Below are positions 8,870-15,814 of a DNA stretch of 64,000 bases, in pieces (position 1 is the first letter of the stretch; every line of letters starts with the position of its first letter). Source of the DNA: Rhizobium sp. 16-488-2b (GTDB lineage: Bacteria; Pseudomonadota; Alphaproteobacteria; Rhizobiales; Rhizobiaceae); contig NZ_JAGHMF010000017.1 of assembly GCF_017741815.1 (NCBI RefSeq), positions 62,001 through 126,000 of the forward strand. The letters run 5' to 3'. The notes beneath the pieces were generated by a model. It was not told the origin of the DNA and did no database searches. It was given only the letters and a program-made list of their open reading frames with translations. The position numbers were made by a program, and so were the translations under genes.

Positions 8870-9607
8870 CTACAGCAGGCGGTAGCGGAAGGCCCGGGCA
8901 ACCGCCTGCATCCGATTGACGGAATCGAGCTTGCGCATCGCGCTCTTCAGATATCCGACAACGGTGTGCGGCGAGAGCTCGAGTATGATGGCGATCTCGT
9001 CGCTGCTCTTGCCCGCCGCCGACCAGCGCAGGCATTCGATCTCGCGGCTGGTCAAATTCTCCAGCGGCTGTTCGGTCACCTGCAGGCGCGCATAGACGTC
9101 GAGGAATTCCATGGCGCTGAACACATGCGCCATCGCCTCTTCGCGCGAAAGGTCCGCCCGCGCGCCCGAAAACGCGAAAATATAAGGCTGGCGATCGGCG
9201 TCATGCAGCACGAAAGCAAATGTCCGGCGAAATCCGAGCTCGCGAAACAGCCCGGTGATCCGCCCGTTCTTCGGGTTGGTCACGCTGCTTTCAAAGGCAC
9301 CGACACCAAACGAAACCGGTAGGCTCGATTTCCTGAGCTCCGAAACAAGCGCACTATTGTGAAACAGGTCGTCTTCGTCATAGGCGGCAACGAGGCTGTC
9401 AGGCCAGTTGCTGAAAATGTGATTTCCCGCAAAGCCGCCATTGTCGCCGCGGGGAAAACCCGCGAACAAATAGTGGTTGAAACCCGCCGCCTTCGCCAGA
9501 CGCGCGAGGCGTTCCTTGGGATCGGCTGGCGATGGACTGGATTTTTCTGGCGATAAAAAAGCAATATTGGCCGCGCCGTCTTGAACGGCACGTTCTTCAT
9601 TCCGCAT
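8870..9607 (-). CDS. LuxR-family transcriptional regulator (solo)
   Basis: 245 aa: an N-terminal autoinducer-binding-like domain (about residues 25-165) and a C-terminal LuxR HTH (about 175-240: LTSREIECLRWSAAGKSSDE, then LSPHTVVGYLKSAMRKL). The ligand domain keeps the WPxxLxxxY pattern (NWPDSLVAAYDEDDLFHNS) but the usual Asp-Pro is Asp-Leu, and the tryptophan expected about 15 residues later is not visible. No luxI-type synthase is in the window. It probably senses something other than a classic acyl-homoserine lactone. ATG at 9607 has AAGGA eight bases upstream. Convergent with the DUF2793 gene, stops six bases apart. VisN/VisR-type motility regulators are an alternative reading, given the neighbouring cell-cycle genes. 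Confidence 0.83.
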   Translation of the reverse strand: MRNEERAVQDGAANIAFLSPEKSSPSPADPKERLARLAKAAGFNHYLFAGFPRGDNGGFAGNHIFSNWPDSLVAAYDEDDLFHNSALVSELRKSSLPVSFGVGAFESSVTNPKNGRITGLFRELGFRRTFAFVLHDADRQPYIFAFSGARADLSREEAMAHVFSAMEFLDVYARLQVTEQPLENLTSREIECLRWSAAGKSSDEIAIILELSPHTVVGYLKSAMRKLDSVNRMQAVARAFRYRLL

Positions 9608-10005
9608 CGATTTCGTCCTTCAAAGGCTAAACTTGCCTGAAAACGCTCTTCTGGCAGCAACAATCAAAGTATAGGAAAAGAAAAAATGGCCGCTTCGACG
9701 TTATGCGAAGCCTGATATTCTATTCCCAACGCACGCAGAAACAACAATCGCGACGACGCGCGACGTTCTATCTGCCCCTGGGGAGGCTTATAGTTTGACT
9801 GACATCAGACAACTAATATTCATTGTGCATGGCTCCCATGCACTTATGACAAATTTACGCAAGGGAAGCCGTGCGCGAGGCGCGCGCCAGCGCCATCATG
9901 CGACGCGGTTAAATTTATTATCAAAGTCTTACGACGCGTTTAGGCAATTTTTAAATGTGACAAGCTAGAGTGGCTCTCGTGGTCTTGAGTTGTGTAGAGA
10001 GTCCA
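9608..10005. other. Long divergent intergenic region luxR-type / sciP
   Basis: No gene seen. AT-rich relative to the surroundings. It must hold the promoters of the LuxR-type gene (leftward) and sciP (rightward). The candidate CtrA box at 9940-9954 is listed separately. Confidence 0.4.
9940..9954 (+). promoter_or_regulatory. Candidate CtrA box upstream of sciP
   Basis: TTAG-N7-TTAA, one mismatch from the alphaproteobacterial CtrA consensus TTAA-N7-TTAA, 51 bases upstream of the sciP ATG. In Caulobacter sciP is a CtrA-activated gene, so a box here is expected. Not tested. Confidence 0.5.
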
Positions 10006-10281
10006 ATGACCGAAATGATACGTCCCCGAGTGAAATATGTCATCGGCCCCGATGGCAGCCCGCTGACGATTGCGGATTTGCCGCCGCCGAATACTCGGCG
10101 CTGGGTAATTCGCCGTAAGGCAGAGGTTGTCGCAGCTGTGCGCGGTGGCCTGTTGAGCTTGGAAGAAGCTTGCGAACGCTATACCCTGACCGTCGAGGAG
10201 TTTCTCTCCTGGCAGTCATCCATCAACAGCCATGGTCTTGCCGGCCTGCGCACCACGCGCATCCAGCAGTATCGCCATTGA
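10006..10281 (+). CDS. sciP: SciP, CtrA-antagonising cell-cycle regulator (DUF1153)
   Basis: 91-aa helix-turn-helix protein of the SciP/DUF1153 family. In Caulobacter SciP binds CtrA and blocks its transcriptional activation in swarmer cells. Family motifs: MIRPRVKYVIGPDGSPLT near the N-terminus, LPPPNTRRWVIRRKAEVVAA, and the HTH core GGLLSLEEACERYTLTVEEF. I start at ATG 10006 because it gives the family N-terminus MTEMIRP and the usual length (~90 aa); a GTG at 9970 would add 12 unrelated residues. It sits 1.5 kb upstream of ctrA on the same strand. A terminator follows. Confidence 0.92.
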   Translation: MTEMIRPRVKYVIGPDGSPLTIADLPPPNTRRWVIRRKAEVVAAVRGGLLSLEEACERYTLTVEEFLSWQSSINSHGLAGLRTTRIQQYRH

Positions 10282-10338
10282 TTAATTATTGAAGTTGATT
10301 CCATTTCAGTTCGGGCCGACCGCACATCGCAGGATGTG

Positions 10339-10378
10339 AAGCCGGCCCGAAGCTTTTGCTGCTTTCCGGCTTTTATTT
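10339..10378 (+). terminator. Terminator after sciP
   Basis: Stem AAGCCGG / CCGGCTT with an inner AAGC/GCTT pairing, followed by a T-rich tract (TTTTATTTTATT). Located 57 bases after the sciP stop. Confidence 0.65.
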
Positions 10379-10578
10379 TATTGCCGAACTGAACCGACGC
10401 TCTGAAGCGCGGCCAGCGTCCACAAAGACCACTCGGACAACGGCTGCGCGAGCAAGGCTCGACAATCCTGTCAGCCACCTCCCCTTTCATCGAACAATCC
10501 GTCACCGTGAGCGGCCTTTGCTTTGCGCCGGCGCCATGGCACGTTTGCTTCAACGCAATCGAAAGGAAGGCAGTCGGG

Positions 10579-10857
10579 ATGAAGATCACCAACGAAGAAA
10601 ACGCATCGGGCGGCCGCTACGTCGCCGAGCTCGAAGGCCATCAGGCCGAAATGACCTATTCCCGCACATCGCCGACACTCATCATCATCGATCATACCGG
10701 CGTGCCGGATGCGCTGCGCGGCAAGGGCGTCGGCCAGGCGCTGGCGCTGCATGCGGTCGAAGCCGCCAGAACCGGTGGCTGGAAGATCATCCCGCTCTGC
10801 CCCTTCTTCAAGGCGCAGGCGCTTCGCCATGAAGAATGGCGCGACGTCATCAACTGA
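10579..10857 (+). CDS. Small GNAT-type N-acetyltransferase (YjdJ/GTN1-like)
   Basis: 92-aa single-domain acetyltransferase of the short YidJ/YjdJ class. It carries the acetyl-CoA loop GVPDALRGKGVGQAL and the C-terminal GGWKIIPLCPFFKAQ that define this class. ATG at 10579 is preceded by AAAGGAAGG about eight bases upstream; a longer frame from 10507 lacks a ribosome site. Substrate unknown. It lies between sciP and fliJ and is closed by a strong bidirectional terminator, so it forms its own unit. Confidence 0.85.
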   Translation: MKITNEENASGGRYVAELEGHQAEMTYSRTSPTLIIIDHTGVPDALRGKGVGQALALHAVEAARTGGWKIIPLCPFFKAQALRHEEWRDVIN

Positions 10858-10879
10858 TCTTCTGAAGTCGAGAAACGCC

Positions 10880-10924
10880 AAAAGCCATGTATGACGGACA
10901 GCACGCCCGTCATGCATGGCTTTT
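10880..10924. terminator. Bidirectional terminator between GNAT gene and fliJ
   Basis: Very long hairpin: an 18-base arm starting AAAAGCCATG pairs with an arm ending CATGGCTTTT through one G-U pair, with a 9-base loop. A-run before and T-run after make it work on both strands, separating two convergent genes. Confidence 0.85.
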
Positions 10925-10968
10925 ATGAGATGACACCCCAGATGCCCGAAGGCATCGATCATCCTGGC

Positions 10969-11319
10969 TTAGGCTCGTGCCCGAACCGCCCCGTCGCGCT
11001 CTTCGAGCGCGGCAGCGCGTGCATATTCCGCCTGCATCTCTTCGAGCGTCTGCTCCAAGGCCTCTTCCTGCATCCTCAGTTCCTTGATCGAAACCTGAAG
11101 ATTGTCCGCGCGCTGGCGTGCTGCCTTCGCGAAGGTGGGATAGGCGAAGTGATTCGGGTCGGAAATGCCGGACTTCTTTTCCTCGACGACGATCTGGCTC
11201 TCCAGATCCTTCGTCATACGGTCAAATTCAGACATCATCATCTGCAACTGCTGCAGCTGACGACGCTTTTCGTTCACCTGAAACTCTTTCAGACGAACTA
11301 GGCTCTCACGCGACTTCAT
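10969..11319 (-). CDS. fliJ: FliJ-like flagellar export chaperone
   Basis: 116-aa highly charged, almost entirely coiled-coil protein (SRESLVRLKEFQVNEKRRQL ... LRMQEEALEQTLEEMQAEY), as in FliJ, the general chaperone and stalk of the flagellar export ATPase. I place the start at ATG 11319 (MKSRESLV) with GGAG eight bases upstream; an upstream frame from 11421 has no ribosome site. No fliI is in this window, although fliI and fliJ are adjacent in many bacteria. It is divergent from ctrA, and linkage of fliJ to ctrA is known in alphaproteobacteria, consistent with CtrA control of flagellar genes. Confidence 0.82.
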   Translation of the reverse strand: MKSRESLVRLKEFQVNEKRRQLQQLQMMMSEFDRMTKDLESQIVVEEKKSGISDPNHFAYPTFAKAARQRADNLQVSIKELRMQEEALEQTLEEMQAEYARAAALEERDGAVRARA

Positions 11320-11759
11320 ACGCATTACTCCAGTGATGCGAGACCCCGGCTTCACTTGAAACCGCCCATTAGCTGCCGCTGTCATGCGACTTGCCCAAAA
11401 AATTTCCCTCGGCGTTAACAAAAACCTACCGCTGGTAACCTTTCGTTTACGGGCATCGTTAATGATAGTGCCGATGATTTAAGGGTCGGTAAACACAACT
11501 ACGCGATTTCCGGTCCGTTTCATTGGTGAGTCGAATGAATCGCTTGCCGGCCTTTCTTAATGTAACAGTTGAGGATAAGGCCTTGCGGATTCTCGTTGGA
11601 AAACAGCGGAATGGACAAAATATTTAATAAATTGATTACCTCTTGCCAGAGTGAATCAGAATTTGTTAACCATTTCGTGGCAGCTTCCAAATCACGCAGT
11701 GACATTTCTGTATCGCGTAGGGGCCAGACCACCTTTCGGCGGCGGTAAAGGGGATAAGA
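11320..11759. promoter_or_regulatory. ctrA / fliJ divergent control region
   Basis: 440 bases without a gene, AT-rich. Contains: a candidate CtrA box TTAA-N7-TAAA at 11479-11493; four GANTC sites (CcrM methylation sequence) at 11528-11532, 11537-11541, 11588-11592 and 11653-11657; and a TTAACCAT CtrA half-site at 11666-11673. The ctrA ribosome site AAGGGGA lies just before 11760. The arrangement resembles known ctrA promoters, which are methylation-sensitive and autoregulated. Confidence 0.65.
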
Positions 11760-12461
11760 ATGCGGGTACTACTCATCGAAGATGACAGCGCGACAGCGCA
11801 GAGCATCGAACTGATGCTCAAGTCAGAAAGTTTCAACGTCTACACCACCGATCTTGGTGAAGAAGGCGTCGATCTCGGCAAGTTGTATGATTATGATATC
11901 ATCCTTCTTGATCTCAACCTTCCAGACATGTCCGGATATGAAGTGCTCCGCACTCTCCGTCTGTCCAAGGTTAAAACACCGATCCTGATCCTCTCCGGCA
12001 TGGCCGGCATCGAGGACAAGGTTCGCGGTCTCGGCTTCGGCGCCGACGACTACATGACCAAGCCTTTCCACAAGGACGAACTGGTTGCTCGCATCCATGC
12101 GATCGTCCGTCGTTCCAAGGGTCACGCCCAGTCGGTCATCATGACCGGCGAACTGATCGTCAACCTCGACGCCAAGACCGTCGAAGTCGGTGGCCAGCGC
12201 GTTCACCTGACGGGCAAGGAATACCAGATGCTGGAGCTGCTTTCGCTCCGCAAGGGCACCACCCTCACCAAGGAAATGTTCCTGAACCACCTTTACGGCG
12301 GCATGGACGAGCCGGAACTGAAGATCATCGACGTCTTCATCTGCAAGCTGCGCAAGAAGCTTGCAAACGCTGCCGGCGGCGCAAACTACATCGAAACCGT
12401 CTGGGGCCGCGGCTACGTTCTGCGCGAGCCTGACGGTGCCGAATACGCCGAAACAGCCTGA
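11760..12461 (+). CDS. ctrA: CtrA, master cell-cycle response regulator
   Basis: OmpR-type response regulator, 233 aa. Receiver domain 1-115 with acidic pair E7/D8/D9, phospho-acceptor D51 ([17 protein letters not shown]), and KPF near 101-103. The winged-helix domain spans about 125-228 and contains [15 protein letters not shown] and [10 protein letters not shown], diagnostic of CtrA. It controls DNA replication, division and motility genes in alphaproteobacteria and receives phosphate through CckA-ChpT; chpT is 0.6 kb downstream and the antagonist sciP 1.5 kb upstream. The C-terminus ends ETA rather than the Ala-Ala seen in Caulobacter CtrA, so the ClpXP signal may differ. A strong terminator follows. 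Confidence 0.97.
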   Translation: MRVLLIEDDSATAQSIELMLKSESFNVYTTDLGEEGVDLGKLYDYDIILLDLNLPDMSGYEVLRTLRLSKVKTPILILSGMAGIEDKVRGLGFGADDYMTKPFHKDELVARIHAIVRRSKGHAQSVIMTGELIVNLDAKTVEVGGQRVHLTGKEYQMLELLSLRKGTTLTKEMFLNHLYGGMDEPELKIIDVFICKLRKKLANAAGGANYIETVWGRGYVLREPDGAEYAETA

Positions 12462-12497
12462 TATCCGATTTCGGTCCCTACGCCGATCATCCTTAAG

Positions 12498-12523
12498 ATC
12501 CCGCCTTCACGGCGGGATTTTTT
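12498..12523 (+). terminator. Rho-independent terminator of ctrA
   Basis: 8-bp stem ATCCCGCC / GGCGGGAT, loop TTCAC, then six T. Begins 36 bases after the ctrA stop. Confidence 0.88.
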
Positions 12524-12548
12524 GTGTCCGTGAATAGTCTGAAACGAC

Positions 12549-12573
12549 AAAAGCCGCCCTGAAGGCGGCTTTT
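12549..12573 (-). terminator. Terminator after the receiver gene (bidirectional)
   Basis: AAAA-GCCGCC-CTGAA-GGCGGC-TTTT: 6-bp GC stem extended by A/T pairs, with T-runs on both strands. It lies 22 bases past the stop of the minus-strand receiver gene and back-to-back with the ctrA terminator. Confidence 0.75.
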
Positions 12574-12595
12574 GCGATTGAATCGAATGGAAATA

Positions 12596-12958
12596 TCAGG
12601 CTGCGATGGCGCGATTGCCGAAGACCGCGGTCAGGATCTTGCGATCGAAGGGCTTCAGCAGGAAATCCGTGGCCCCTGCCCGCTTGCCCATCATCAGTTT
12701 CTTCAGGTCGGCCTCGATCACGCAATAGTAGATCTTGACCTCCTTGCCGCCTTCCATGGCACGAACCGCCACGATCAGATCAAGCGCGCCATCCATGGAT
12801 GAATCGACAATCAGGTAATCAGGCAGTTCCACCTGGCAATGGGACAATGCTTCGCTGGCGCTGGAGGCTTCACTGACCATGAAGTCGAGTTCAGAGAGAA
12901 TCCGCTTCCCGACTTTACGAACGACGTCCGACGAATCGGTGATCATGAACCTTTGCAT
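12596..12958 (-). CDS. Single-domain response regulator, atypical receiver
   Basis: 120-aa CheY-like receiver with no output domain. Phospho-acceptor D52 (YLIVDSSMDGA) and K102 (FLLKPF) are present. The N-terminal acidic pair is reduced to T7-D8 (MITDSSD), and the switch position that is normally Thr/Ser is V80 (IYYCVIEAD). It lies downstream of chpT on the same strand after 127 bases, so it could be co-expressed and may interact with ChpT phosphotransfer. It is not DivK or CpdR by sequence as I read it. ATG 12958 has GGAG five bases upstream. Function unknown; a phosphate sink, connector or phosphorylation-independent protein would fit. Confidence 0.8.
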   Translation of the reverse strand: MQRFMITDSSDVVRKVGKRILSELDFMVSEASSASEALSHCQVELPDYLIVDSSMDGALDLIVAVRAMEGGKEVKIYYCVIEADLKKLMMGKRAGATDFLLKPFDRKILTAVFGNRAIAA

Positions 12959-13085
12959 CGCTGCTCCATTGCCCAGCTTCTGTCCCGGCGGGCATCTTCA
13001 CGGGCAAGGATAGAAACATTCGGCTAAGGAAGTATTACTTCGATACAAGCAATGTGCCGGGAATCTATCCCGGCGCTGTTTTAGA

Positions 13086-13733
13086 TCAGGCCGGAATGAC
13101 TTCGGCGGTGAAGACGATCTCTTCGGCGCTGGCGCTGTGGCCAAGCTTCATGCCGCACTCTTCCGCGAGCAGCACGGCGTAATAGGGCTGGATCGTGTGG
13201 GCATCGATCGCTTCTTCGATCTCACCCGTCGAAATCTCCACGAACTTCGGCGGCAGGCGCATCAGCTTGCCCTTGGCGACGAGCGTGAACTTCGCGTCGA
13301 ATTCCGGGTTCTCAAGCGTGATATCGATCTGTCCACCGCGCGGAATGGACGAGTAGGCAACCAGGAACAGGTTCAGCAGCAGCTTGACGCGGTTCTTCGC
13401 GATGATCGCGCGCGGACCGTTCCAGACCACTTCGGTCTTCTTCTCGGCGGCGGCGAAATCCTTGGCGGCGCGCTCGGCTTCGCCAGTGTCGATCGAAGCG
13501 CCGACGGAGCCGGAAGCGCCGAAGGCAAGGCGTGCGAATTTGAGACGAACCGACGCGTTCAGCGCGCTGGTGCGGATAAGATCCATGGCGTCTGCATCGG
13601 CGCCGCCCTCGTCGAGCAGTTCAAGGCCGTTGTTGATCGCGCCGACGGGCGAGATGACGTCATGGCAAACACGGCTGCAGAGAAGCGCGGCCAGATCAGG
13701 GCCGGTCAGGGTAAGGTTTGGATTCTTCGACAT
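13086..13733 (-). CDS. chpT: ChpT histidine phosphotransferase
   Basis: 215-aa dimeric histidine phosphotransferase that relays phosphate from CckA to CtrA and CpdR. The phosphorylated histidine is H24 in SRVCHDVISPVGAINNGLELL-type context (DHp-like helix). The C-terminal part (from about residue 100: NRVKLLLNLFLVAYSSIPRGG) is the degenerate Bergerat-like domain that docks receivers. Of the two adjacent ATGs I choose 13733 because GGAG is six bases upstream; the frame also extends to a TTG at 13745. Minus strand, divergent from eipA, close to ctrA, as in other Rhizobiales. Confidence 0.92.
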   Translation of the reverse strand: MSKNPNLTLTGPDLAALLCSRVCHDVISPVGAINNGLELLDEGGADADAMDLIRTSALNASVRLKFARLAFGASGSVGASIDTGEAERAAKDFAAAEKKTEVVWNGPRAIIAKNRVKLLLNLFLVAYSSIPRGGQIDITLENPEFDAKFTLVAKGKLMRLPPKFVEISTGEIEEAIDAHTIQPYYAVLLAEECGMKLGHSASAEEIVFTAEVIPA

Positions 13734-13835
13734 CATTGTCTCCAAGAAGGCGGTGATTCATTCCGCCACACATATTGCTTCATCATTGCACGAAGTTTGC
13801 GAGCGTACTCGGCGCCATAATGACACCATATTTGG

Positions 13836-13850
13836 TAAACCGATTGTTAA
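13836..13850. promoter_or_regulatory. Candidate CtrA box between chpT and eipA
   Basis: TAAA-N7-TTAA, one mismatch from TTAA-N7-TTAA, 71 bases before the eipA ATG and 103 bases before chpT. A GANTC site (GATTC, 13754-13758) lies in the same gap. Brucella eipA is reported to be under direct CtrA control, which makes the site plausible. Confidence 0.5.
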
Positions 13851-13921
13851 GACCATCCGCGCAAAATGATAGAAACGCCGGAAACGGCACCATGTATCGA
13901 CCATGATGAACGGATGACACC

Positions 13922-14518
13922 ATGCGCCCCTCAATCCTAGGAAGATTCCTGGCCGACTGCCGGCGGGTATCACTGCTCGCGATTTCGTGCCTGATGCTCG
14001 TCGCGACGCAGGCCGCGGCTCAGCAAGCCAGGAGTGATCAATACTCGGTTCAAGAAATCGTCGACGCAGGCCACTCCTTCTTTGGCTCCACCAGCGGCGG
14101 CCTTGCCAAGGCGGTCGAGGCGGCCTTCCAGAAGTACGGCTTGCCGAACGGCTACATTCTCGGCCAGGAAGGCTCCGGCGCCTTCATCGCCGGCCTGACC
14201 TATGGCGAAGGCCAGTTGAACACCAAGAACGCCGGCGAGCATCCGCTCTACTGGCAGGGTCCCTCGCTCGGCATCGACTACGGTGGCCAGGGCACGCGCG
14301 TCATGATGCTGGTCTACGACCTGCCCTCGACCGATGCCATCTATGCCCGCTTCGGCGGCGTCAGCGGCCAGGCCTTCGTCATCGCCGGCTTCGGCATGAC
14401 GCTGCTCAAGAACAACAACGTTCTCGTCGTGCCGATCCGCACAGGCGTCGGCGCCCGCCTCGGCCTCAACGTCGGCTACCTCAAGATTACCCCAAATCCG
14501 ACCTGGAACCCCTTCTGA
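13922..14518 (+). CDS. eipA: EipA-like periplasmic envelope protein (DUF1134)
   Basis: 198-aa secreted protein. Residues 1-34 are a signal peptide (RRVSLLAISCLMLVATQAAAQQA). The mature part matches DUF1134/EipA: the lipid-binding-like beta core GLAKAVEAAFQKYGLPNGYI, GSGAFIAGLTYGEG and RTGVGARLGLNVGYLKITP. In Brucella EipA is a periplasmic beta-barrel protein needed for envelope stress resistance and genetically linked to cell-wall and O-polysaccharide synthesis. ATG 13922 is the first in frame and gives a proper signal sequence. It is divergent from chpT with a candidate CtrA box between. Confidence 0.88.
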   Translation: MRPSILGRFLADCRRVSLLAISCLMLVATQAAAQQARSDQYSVQEIVDAGHSFFGSTSGGLAKAVEAAFQKYGLPNGYILGQEGSGAFIAGLTYGEGQLNTKNAGEHPLYWQGPSLGIDYGGQGTRVMMLVYDLPSTDAIYARFGGVSGQAFVIAGFGMTLLKNNNVLVVPIRTGVGARLGLNVGYLKITPNPTWNPF

Positions 14519-14525
14519 TAATGCC

Positions 14526-14553
14526 GTCACGGCGAACTCTGTGTCGCCGTGAC
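14526..14553 (+). terminator. Hairpin after eipA
   Basis: Perfect 10-bp stem GTCACGGCGA / TCGCCGTGAC with an 8-base loop, seven bases past the eipA stop. No T-run follows, so it may be a weak terminator, a transcript-end stabiliser, or an attenuator before the downstream gene on the same strand. Confidence 0.5.
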
Positions 14554-14634
14554 CCATCCGCCACTTGCCCTAACGGCGTTGGCCGCTTAATCATTGGCTG
14601 ACGCAAATCAACTTCTGGAAGCAGTGGCCTCGCC

Positions 14635-15795
14635 GTGATCGAATACGCGCTCTTGTTCGGATTGGGCTTTCTGGCCGCGGCGTTCCTGGTTTTCCTCGTA
14701 TCGCCGGCCGTCCATCGCCGTATCGTCTGGTATACGGAAAACCGCATGCGCGCGACGATGCCGCTCAGCCCCCAGGAAGTGCGTGCGCAAAAGGACATGG
14801 TCCGCGCGCTTTATGCCGCCGAAAACGCCCGCACGACGCAGGATCTGATTCGCGAACGCGAAAAGTCGATGTCGCTGCAATTGAAGCACGACCAGATCGC
14901 CCGCGACGCCGGTCACTTCGCCTCCGAGATCAGCGCGCTTCAGGCCCAGATCGCCGACATGAGCGTCGAGGCTGCCGAACTGCGCTCGCATCTGCGCAAG
15001 GACGAGAATTATATCAGCCAGCTGAAGACCAGCCTGCATATCGCCGAACAGTCCAGTGCCGCCAAGGAAGGCGAGCTCGACGCTCTCCGCATCCGCCTGA
15101 ACAAGATCGTCGAGCAGACCGACAATCTGAAGATCGACATGGCCGCGCGTGAGACCGAGCTCGAGAACCTCAATTTCAAGCACAGCGGACTGCGCACCGA
15201 ACGCGACGAGCTTCGCCAGGACGTCGGCCTGCTGCAGAAGCGCGCCAAGGATGCCGAACAGAAGCTGACGCAGCAGGAACACGCTGTTCTGCGCCTGGAA
15301 GACCGCGCCGAGCGCGACAAGGCGGCCCTAGCCGACAAGGAAGCGCTTCTGACGCGCCGGCAGCAGGACCTGACCAAGCTCAAGGATCAGGTGAAGGCCG
15401 CCAATGCCGACATGCGCAAGGCAAACCGTGCGCTTCGTTCGGCCGGCCTTGCTCCCCTCGTTCTCATCCCGCCGCAGGAAAAGCCCGTGCCGGAAGAAGC
15501 CCCGATCTCAGAACTCGACACCGCCGCGGTCGCAGCGCGCCTCGCCGAAGAAGTGCGCGCCCGCAGCGCCGCCGTTTCCGAGGAAATCCTCGCCGCCAGG
15601 CTGAACACCTCCAACGACGGCGCGATCCGCGAGGAGATCGCAACCATCGCGGCCGACATGGTGGCCCTGACCGCCATCAATGAAGGCAAGTCCTCGCCGA
15701 TCCGCGAGCTGCTGCCTGAGACGGCGGAAACGAAGGAAGGCGAGCGCATTGACCTCGCCCAGCGCGCCGCCACGATCCTGTCGCAGCCCGGCTAA
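14635..15795 (+). CDS. Membrane-anchored coiled-coil protein, unknown function
   Basis: 386 aa from a GTG start at 14635 (GGAAG about 13 bases upstream). One N-terminal membrane helix (residues about 3-24, IEYALLFGLGFLAAAFLVFL) is followed by heptad-rich coiled coil from about 60 to 265 (DELRQDVGLLQKRAKDAEQK) and a Pro/Ala/Glu-rich tail. The topology is one helix with a long cytoplasmic rod. I do not recognise a named family. It follows eipA on the same strand after 116 bases with a hairpin between, so it might be co-expressed and take part in envelope or division organisation; that is inference. Confidence 0.78.
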   Translation: MIEYALLFGLGFLAAAFLVFLVSPAVHRRIVWYTENRMRATMPLSPQEVRAQKDMVRALYAAENARTTQDLIREREKSMSLQLKHDQIARDAGHFASEISALQAQIADMSVEAAELRSHLRKDENYISQLKTSLHIAEQSSAAKEGELDALRIRLNKIVEQTDNLKIDMAARETELENLNFKHSGLRTERDELRQDVGLLQKRAKDAEQKLTQQEHAVLRLEDRAERDKAALADKEALLTRRQQDLTKLKDQVKAANADMRKANRALRSAGLAPLVLIPPQEKPVPEEAPISELDTAAVAARLAEEVRARSAAVSEEILAARLNTSNDGAIREEIATIAADMVALTAINEGKSSPIRELLPETAETKEGERIDLAQRAATILSQPG

Positions 15796-15814
15796 GGTAG
15801 GTCGCCAAGAGTTT

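Noticed and set aside
11624..11638. TTAA-N7-ATTA as a second CtrA box before ctrA
   Set aside because: Two mismatches in the second half; too weak to separate from AT-rich background.
11520..11732. 70-codon minus-strand frame in the ctrA promoter region
   Set aside because: Lies over the GANTC and CtrA sites, lacks a ribosome site, no recognisable sequence.
13054..13076. Hairpin GTGCCGGGA / TCCCGGCGC after chpT as a terminator
   Set aside because: No T-run on the minus strand and it lies only about ten bases from the chpT stop; kept as a possible stabilising hairpin but not annotated.
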